56,968 nucleotides of DNA, from assembly GCA_002722515.1 (NCBI GenBank), contig PBMH01000008.1, positions 26,142 to 83,109 of the forward strand, read 5' to 3'. The notes under the pieces were generated by a model. That model saw nothing but the letters and a program-made list of their open reading frames with translations. It did no database searches and was not told where the DNA came from. Of the stretch, positions 52,412 to 56,968 are shown piece by piece. The stretch is from Alphaproteobacteria bacterium. GTDB lineage: Bacteria; Pseudomonadota; Alphaproteobacteria; UBA6615. Every line of letters begins with the position of its first letter. The first letter of the stretch is position 1. Both the position numbers and the translations under genes were made by a program.

Positions 52412-53998
52412 CTAACCCCCGGTTGGCGGCTCTGGTGCAACTGGGTCAACCTCGACCAGCCCGCCATTGGCGCCGCGCTGTCGCAGAAAGTGCCTATCCG
52501 GCAGAAGGGCGGCCATTTGACCTTTGAGGCAGGCAAAAACAAGGCGGAAGGTGTTAACGGGCGACAATGCATCATGGAATTGCGTCTGACAGGTCGCGGG
52601 GAGGCGCAGCGCGTTGAGTGTCGCGAGGCGCCGCGCGGGCTCTTCGCCTAAGGTTACCCCCTCGGGTGTTATCGGTGCTTCCCCTGGAAGTCGGAACTTA
52701 AAACCATGGTCGCCCTGCAGGATAATGATCGGGTCGGTGTCGTCGTTTGCGAGGACCTGTGTGACCGCGTCCTCAAGAGAGCGGTTCGTGCAGACCGTGT
52801 CGGTGCGGAACTGGATTGGATCGTAAACGCCTTCACCGATATCTACTGCGGAGATGACCCCTTTGAGGCGGGTACAATCTGGTGCGAAGCGCGGTGGTGC
52901 GTGTGGTGAAAGAATGTGGGCGAACAAGAAGAAAGGCGATGACTCTGTCGGACTGATGGCGGCCATTACGTCCTCAACGAAGATATGATCATATCGGAAC
53001 GCGCCCGGCAGTATTCTACGAGAGATACGAAACAGCGGTGTGAGTTTTAGCAGGCTGATCTGGACCTCGTTGAGTGGCACGTCGCCGCTTGGTCGCGCGT
53101 GAATGCAGCGATCCTCGGAGCCGCCACACTGGGTTTTGGCCGCTCCGGCATACGGGGCATGGAAATATCGATAGCCGAGAGCATCGAACCCGCGGACCAC
53201 GGGGTTGAAACCCGATAGGGTGCTGATCTGCTCTGCGGAATTGGGGGGATCTCCATTGGGAAGCTGGCGGTAGGTTATGTTCAGAGTCGACGTTAGTGAG
53301 AGCGTGGTGTTGTCATAGTTTGCGAAGGCAGAATGCGCGATCTGGAAGCCGCGCGCAGTCAAGAAATCAAGGAAGGGTTGGTTGTCGTGATTGAAGTAGC
53401 GCGCGAGGCTGTCGTCGCGCGCGTAGCCATCGAGCAAGAACCAGTAGACATTGTGCTGCTTGGTCTCGCTGGTTCTGTTCGTTACTGTTTTTCCAACGGA
53501 CGAGAGATCGGCTCGGGGCTCAAGTGTACCGCCGCTGTTTGCTATGATTTGCATGGTCGGCCAGGCAATCAAGGCGAGGCCAACTACTGTCATCACAAAA
53601 CCCGCTGACGGACGTTGGGCCAGAACCCAGCTAACCCAACCGGCGGCGACAAAAACAATGAGCCAGACGCCGAGCCAGGTCGTTCCAAACTCGATACCAG
53701 CTAAGATCAGCAGATGTGCGACGCTACCGAAGCTGAAAAAGACTGCGCTCAGGACACCAATCACGATCGCGATTCGGGCGAGGGGCTGTTTGTGCAACAG
53801 GAGCGAGAGGGCCAGGGTGCTCGCAACCGCAACTGCCAGCATGGCTGCCCAGGGGAGCACCACTTCTCTGCTGCGCAGCGTCTGATCCAAGTTGTTGGCC
53901 AAGAAAGCCACGAAGGGCCAGCTTGTCAGAAGGACAAGCGGCGCCATGCACCGTATGAAGCCAGTCAGGTTTGTCTGTTTGGTTCGGGGGTTAGGCAC
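52412..53998 (-). CDS. Membrane-anchored alkaline-phosphatase-superfamily transferase (sulfatase-like fold)
   Basis: Protein of 528 residues with four N-terminal membrane segments (about 15-35, 50-68, 77-100, 108-150) and a periplasmic catalytic domain. The domain opens with NVYWFLLDGYARDDSLARY (metal-binding Asp190). Where sulfatases have the formylglycine Cys/Ser it has NYDNTTLSLTSTLN, so Thr231 or Thr232 is the likely nucleophile. QGDHGFKF supplies the later Asp-His metal ligands. The Thr makes a phospho-group transferase (as in LtaS, EptA or OpgB) more likely than a true sulfatase. The start is GTG at 53998. It probably adds a phosphoglycerol or phosphoethanolamine group. Confidence 0.8.
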   Translation of the reverse strand: MPNPRTKQTNLTGFIRCMAPLVLLTSWPFVAFLANNLDQTLRSREVVLPWAAMLAVAVASTLALSLLLHKQPLARIAIVIGVLSAVFFSFGSVAHLLILAGIEFGTTWLGVWLIVFVAAGWVSWVLAQRPSAGFVMTVVGLALIAWPTMQIIANSGGTLEPRADLSSVGKTVTNRTSETKQHNVYWFLLDGYARDDSLARYFNHDNQPFLDFLTARGFQIAHSAFANYDNTTLSLTSTLNITYRQLPNGDPPNSAEQISTLSGFNPVVRGFDALGYRYFHAPYAGAAKTQCGGSEDRCIHARPSGDVPLNEVQISLLKLTPLFRISRRILPGAFRYDHIFVEDVMAAISPTESSPFFLFAHILSPHAPPRFAPDCTRLKGVISAVDIGEGVYDPIQFRTDTVCTNRSLEDAVTQVLANDDTDPIIILQGDHGFKFRLPGEAPITPEGVTLGEEPARRLATLNALRLPATCQTQFHDALSPVNTFRLVFACLKGQMAALLPDRHFLRQRGANGGLVEVDPVAPEPPTGG

Positions 53999-54021
53999 GG
54001 CGCTTCATCAGGCTGGGGGGT

Positions 54022-54927
54022 TTATGACGGGTATCCGTCATCGGCCAACGAACGGCTCAGAAAGGCAGAGAGTGCGCGATTCTCGGCGCCATAGACCTTG
54101 GCGAGAATGCCGCGATCGTCAAATTTCCGGTAGCGTAGCGGTCGTCCGGTCCGGTTGCTGTACTTCCGGGCGAGATACTCGGCTAACTCCACAAAAATAT
54201 GATCGTGTCCGCGGCGCCGAATCTCCGGAAAAATTGTATTTTTGCGGTGTCTCATTCGTAGGCGATTCAGCGTTAGCATCGTGTCGATGACTAGGTCGTG
54301 ACGCTGCGGGTTCATCGGCGGCTGGTTGGCGATGTAGCGGACCTCGTCATCGGGGAGTCCACCCTCCGGTGGCCCAACGAAGTCACGAAGATGACAAAGA
54401 AGCTCGAAGGAATTGCGGCGTAAATCCTCAAATAGGTAAACATGCACACGTTCTGGGAAAAGTTCGAAGAAGGGCTCGAGCACCCTCTGGTAGTGCCACT
54501 TCGTTTGTACAGCCTTGTTGAGATATGCGGCGAGGCCCATGCGTCCGCCATTAGTGACATACTGACCGTAATGAGAGGCGACCATCGAGTGTTGCGAGCG
54601 GATGCCGAGCACGATCCGGGCGTTGGGGAAGTTGTGAGATATGGTTGTTGCGAGCTCTGGGATTTCTTCTCCCATCAGCCCCTCCTCGAGGCGTTGCCGC
54701 ACAATGAACGGGCCCTGTGATGCCTCTATTGCGTCCCAAACGCTGTCGGCGGATTGCCGGACAAGGTTAATTTGCTGGTGAGGATAACGTTCCGTGAAGA
54801 CGTTCTTCCATATCCACTTGCTCGCTGTCTTGTGGTAGCCGAGATAGATCACAACCCTCGATGAATCACGTGTACCGCGCGACGACTGTTTGGCTCTTAT
54901 CGGTTCCGCGGTGGATTCTTCCGTCAT
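54022..54927 (-). CDS. Sulfotransferase-family protein
   Basis: Protein of 301 residues with the PAPS-dependent sulfotransferase layout. The 5'-phosphosulfate loop is YLGYHKTASKWIWKNVF at residues 28-44. The 3'-phosphate-binding segment IVLGIRSQHSMVASHYGQY has the conserved Arg and Ser. VHVYLFEDLRRNSFELLCHLRDFVG matches the later core helix. Members transfer sulfate to sugars or lipids. No PAPS-synthesis gene is in the window. It overlaps the preceding putative transferase gene by four bases (ATGA), so the two are coupled. Confidence 0.82.
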   Translation of the reverse strand: MTEESTAEPIRAKQSSRGTRDSSRVVIYLGYHKTASKWIWKNVFTERYPHQQINLVRQSADSVWDAIEASQGPFIVRQRLEEGLMGEEIPELATTISHNFPNARIVLGIRSQHSMVASHYGQYVTNGGRMGLAAYLNKAVQTKWHYQRVLEPFFELFPERVHVYLFEDLRRNSFELLCHLRDFVGPPEGGLPDDEVRYIANQPPMNPQRHDLVIDTMLTLNRLRMRHRKNTIFPEIRRRGHDHIFVELAEYLARKYSNRTGRPLRYRKFDDRGILAKVYGAENRALSAFLSRSLADDGYPS

Positions 54928-56216
54928 GTTGCACTTGGTTGTGTAATGGGTTTGGAAGTGTGCGCCTCGTACACCGATCGACCGTTGATGATGTTGTTAA
55001 CGACATTCTCGTAATAGTCCGGAATAACGTGGTAACTCTCGTGATAGTTGAAATTCTGGTGCAGTGGGTCGCGCTTGTGCACACGTGCAAACGATATGCG
55101 ATCCCAAAGCTGCATCAGGGCCTTCGGCACAGCTTTTCCACGCGGTCGTTTGCGGTTTGCCAGATGTGCCATGATCGCGCCTTCCGCCCGGGCAATTGAC
55201 GAGGTGTTGCTGGACCAGTCGTGGAACTCATCTAGATGGACGTCGACTTCGTCATTCTGGATGGGTGGTACACTGGGGTCATGCGCGATCAGTTCTATGG
55301 CCTCGTCGTAACTTTCGGGTTGATATCCGACCAGCTGTGACATTGCAGCAAAGGGCGTGATCTGACGGATCATGTCCGATGTTTTGCTGAGTTGGTCCAT
55401 CTGGATTGTTGGTGTGCCCAGAACGTAAGATTCATAGAAGCTTTGGGATGATGGTGTGATGATCACCCGCTGTCGCGCCGTCCAATCAGCGACATCAAAT
55501 GAATTGTCTATCTCTACGCGTCCCTCAAACGGCCCTTCGTTGAAGAACTCATAGCCCTCGGGTGCCTCAAGCGGGTGAGGCCGGATGGAGATTAAAAGGT
55601 CGGTTTCATTGATGATCCGGTGAATTAAAGTAATCATCGTTATGAAACTCTCTACCTGCCAGACGACACCATTGCGCTTCTCTGGATACTGCAAAGAAAA
55701 GATTGCCGGGACCGAGTTATACCGATTGAGGGAGTGAAAACGGCCGATGAAACCGATTGTTTTTTTCTCAACATTGAGGAGGTCCGGATTGAACTTCACC
55801 ATGTCCAGCCTCGGGTTGCCGCACATAACGAGTTTCGATCGATCATGGTGAGGCATCGTTTGTGCGAAGTAGTCGAGGTTTCGCGGCCCCCAAAGGAGAG
55901 CGAGGCTCAGGCGCTCATAAGCCTCGGGCCATTGGGCTAGTTGAGTCGCGTCACTACTCGGCAGGGGCTGAGCCCCCTCGCCAGGCCAGAGGATAATCGA
56001 GGCGTTTGGGGCTAACTCGGCACAACGTTTGATCTGACCCACCGTATTAATCAGGATGGCATCTGGGTTCCAGTTCCTGAGTAGGCGCGTGAAGTCCCGG
56101 CCCGAGGCTATTATTACCTGTGCGCCCGCGCGTTCGAGTAACCGTGCAAGAATGACAGAGGATGCGATATCCCTTCGCAGGGTGAAGGCGCGAATGATAA
56201 TTCGGTATCTGGACAT
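54924..56216 (-). CDS. Putative surface-polysaccharide glycosyltransferase, GT-B-like
   Basis: Protein of 430 residues in the group of surface-carbohydrate transferases with a GT-B fold. The N-terminal half has IIIRAFTLRRDIASSVILARLLERAGAQVIIA (shortened in reading) and a NP..LIN-like first strand. The C-terminal half has LLISIRPHPLEAPEGYEFF (the RPHP donor-site motif shared with the next upstream gene) and RVIITPSSQSFYESYVLGTPTIQMD. The last 110 residues are extra and charged. RBS AAGGAAAAGA is good. It follows the partial gene by 8 bases. The donor is unknown. Confidence 0.7.
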   Translation of the reverse strand: MSRYRIIIRAFTLRRDIASSVILARLLERAGAQVIIASGRDFTRLLRNWNPDAILINTVGQIKRCAELAPNASIILWPGEGAQPLPSSDATQLAQWPEAYERLSLALLWGPRNLDYFAQTMPHHDRSKLVMCGNPRLDMVKFNPDLLNVEKKTIGFIGRFHSLNRYNSVPAIFSLQYPEKRNGVVWQVESFITMITLIHRIINETDLLISIRPHPLEAPEGYEFFNEGPFEGRVEIDNSFDVADWTARQRVIITPSSQSFYESYVLGTPTIQMDQLSKTSDMIRQITPFAAMSQLVGYQPESYDEAIELIAHDPSVPPIQNDEVDVHLDEFHDWSSNTSSIARAEGAIMAHLANRKRPRGKAVPKALMQLWDRISFARVHKRDPLHQNFNYHESYHVIPDYYENVVNNIINGRSVYEAHTSKPITQPSAT

Positions 56217-56224
56217 TCTTTTCC

Positions 56225-56968
56225 TTAGGAGCCGAGGGCCGCAGCGTGCGGGTCGAAACCGATTAGGCTGATGCTTGGCCGGCCGAGTGCGGCAGCCTCG
56301 ACGAGTAGCATGGATGTGATGCCGACGACGGTGTCGGCGGCGAGGATTGCCTCGGCGCTTGAACCGGCACGGCTGACGATGGTGCGCGGCGCGTCATCGG
56401 AAAGATATGGCCTGAACTTCGCTATTTCGTCACGTGGGTGAGGGCGGACGACAATGATTGTATTGCCGTCGCAAGGTGGCGTGTCTTCAAGTCTGTTCGT
56501 CCTAACCCGTTCAATGAGCTCTGAAAGCAGGAGAAGCTCGTCATGGTCGCGCCGCTTGCCGTGCTGGTACATCTGGGTAATTGGTTCGGATGCATAGAGT
56601 ACGACCCTGTTCTCTTCGTTTGTGCACCATTCCCGGCGGACTGCTTCGATCCTGTTCCGGTCAATTATCTGTGCCAGGTGGCGAAAGCGTCGCAGATGGA
56701 GGTTGCCAATCACCCGAACTGTTTGATCCGGAATACCAGACGTGGCGATTGCTTCCTGGGATTTATCATCGATAACGCAAAGCAGGCCGGGGAGTATCTC
56801 GCCACCGTCACAGTTGCGAAACCGCTCAATCAGGTCCTCCTTTGCGTGATCCAGGGCGATGGTGGTGTCGTCTGCCAGCGCGATGCTATTGGCACCACAC
56901 AGCGCTGCGGCACGCCACAGCGCCTGGGGTGTGCGGTCGTCGCGGTCCGATAGGCCTGTGACAACGGT
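56225..56968 (-). CDS. Putative glycosyltransferase, GT-B-like, cut by the window edge
   Basis: The reading frame is open from the stop at 56225 to the right edge, giving at least 248 residues; the start lies beyond the window. A GTG at 56713 is inside the open frame and is unlikely to be the true start. Visible parts are LWRAAALCGANSIALADDTT, RVVLYASEPITQMYQHGKR, IIVVRPHPRDEIAKFRPYL and SAEAILAADTVVGITSMLLVEAAALGRPSISLIG. The RPHP motif and the GITSMLLVEAAALG stretch match the donor half of capsule-type GT-B transferases. It is the furthest upstream gene of the glycan unit visible here. Confidence 0.72.
   Translation of the reverse strand, partial: TVVTGLSDRDDRTPQALWRAAALCGANSIALADDTTIALDHAKEDLIERFRNCDGGEILPGLLCVIDDKSQEAIATSGIPDQTVRVIGNLHLRRFRHLAQIIDRNRIEAVRREWCTNEENRVVLYASEPITQMYQHGKRRDHDELLLLSELIERVRTNRLEDTPPCDGNTIIVVRPHPRDEIAKFRPYLSDDAPRTIVSRAGSSAEAILAADTVVGITSMLLVEAAALGRPSISLIGFDPHAAALGS

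Noticed and set aside
1-56968. CRISPR arrays, tRNA/rRNA genes, insertion sequences, integrases
   Set aside because: No regularly spaced repeats, cloverleaf-like segments with CCA ends, transposase or integrase motifs were seen on either strand.

Overview
The window reads as a piece of an alphaproteobacterial chromosome, probably Rhodospirillales-like and free-living. The basis is the giant NAD-glutamate dehydrogenase, an RpoH-type sigma factor, two tripartite tricarboxylate transporter (TTT) operons and overall gene style. This is inference from gene content; no rRNA, tRNA, CRISPR array, insertion sequence or phage gene was seen. Genes are tightly packed, with many 4-base ATGA/GTGA overlaps.

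Region 1 (1-4126, plus strand) is a complete TTT operon (binding protein, small and large membrane subunits) followed by a Gfo/Idh/MocA sugar-type dehydrogenase and a clean terminator. Region 2 (4127-6425, plus) holds a small membrane protein, a short-chain dehydrogenase and an RpoH-family sigma factor. Region 3 (6412-10698) is a mixed catabolic patch: a gentisate-dioxygenase-like cupin with a DUF1993 protein (minus), a divergent flavin monooxygenase of the acyl-CoA-dehydrogenase fold (plus), a binding-protein-like NMT1/THI5 protein without a signal peptide (minus) and an unrecognised 173-residue protein (plus). Region 4 (19225 down to 10700, minus) looks like one long catabolic operon: FAH-family hydrolase, cupin, a second complete TTT transporter, a lone molybdenum-hydroxylase large subunit and an LVIVD-repeat propeller. 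Together these suggest import of a small carboxylate or aromatic acid and its oxidation and cleavage, with the substrate unknown.

Region 5 (19673-28416) is core metabolism and transport: NAD-glutamate dehydrogenase, an EamA exporter and an Atg22-like MFS protein (plus), then purH (minus).

Region 6 (28477 to beyond the right edge, all minus) is a surface-glycan locus of at least 28 kb. A strong intrinsic terminator at 31557-31589 splits it into a large unit and a small one. The small unit holds a WecA-like phosphoglycosyl transferase and a WbpM/PglF-like UDP-sugar 4,6-dehydratase. The large unit holds several glycosyltransferases, an O-antigen ligase/polymerase-like protein, an asparagine-synthase-like amidotransferase and an MsbA-like ABC exporter. 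It also carries a nonulosonate module (NeuB-like synthase, NeuA-like cytidylyltransferase, KdsC-like phosphatase) and modifying enzymes: two phytanoyl-CoA-dioxygenase-fold oxygenases, a radical SAM/SPASM protein, a methyltransferase, two sulfotransferase/P-loop proteins and an alkaline-phosphatase-superfamily transferase. The most interesting candidate for an undescribed system is this heavily decorated glycan, whose nonulosonate module lacks the usual UDP-GlcNAc epimerase within the window and whose NeuB lacks its usual C-terminal domain. The second candidate is the TTT/molybdenum-hydroxylase/FAH operon.
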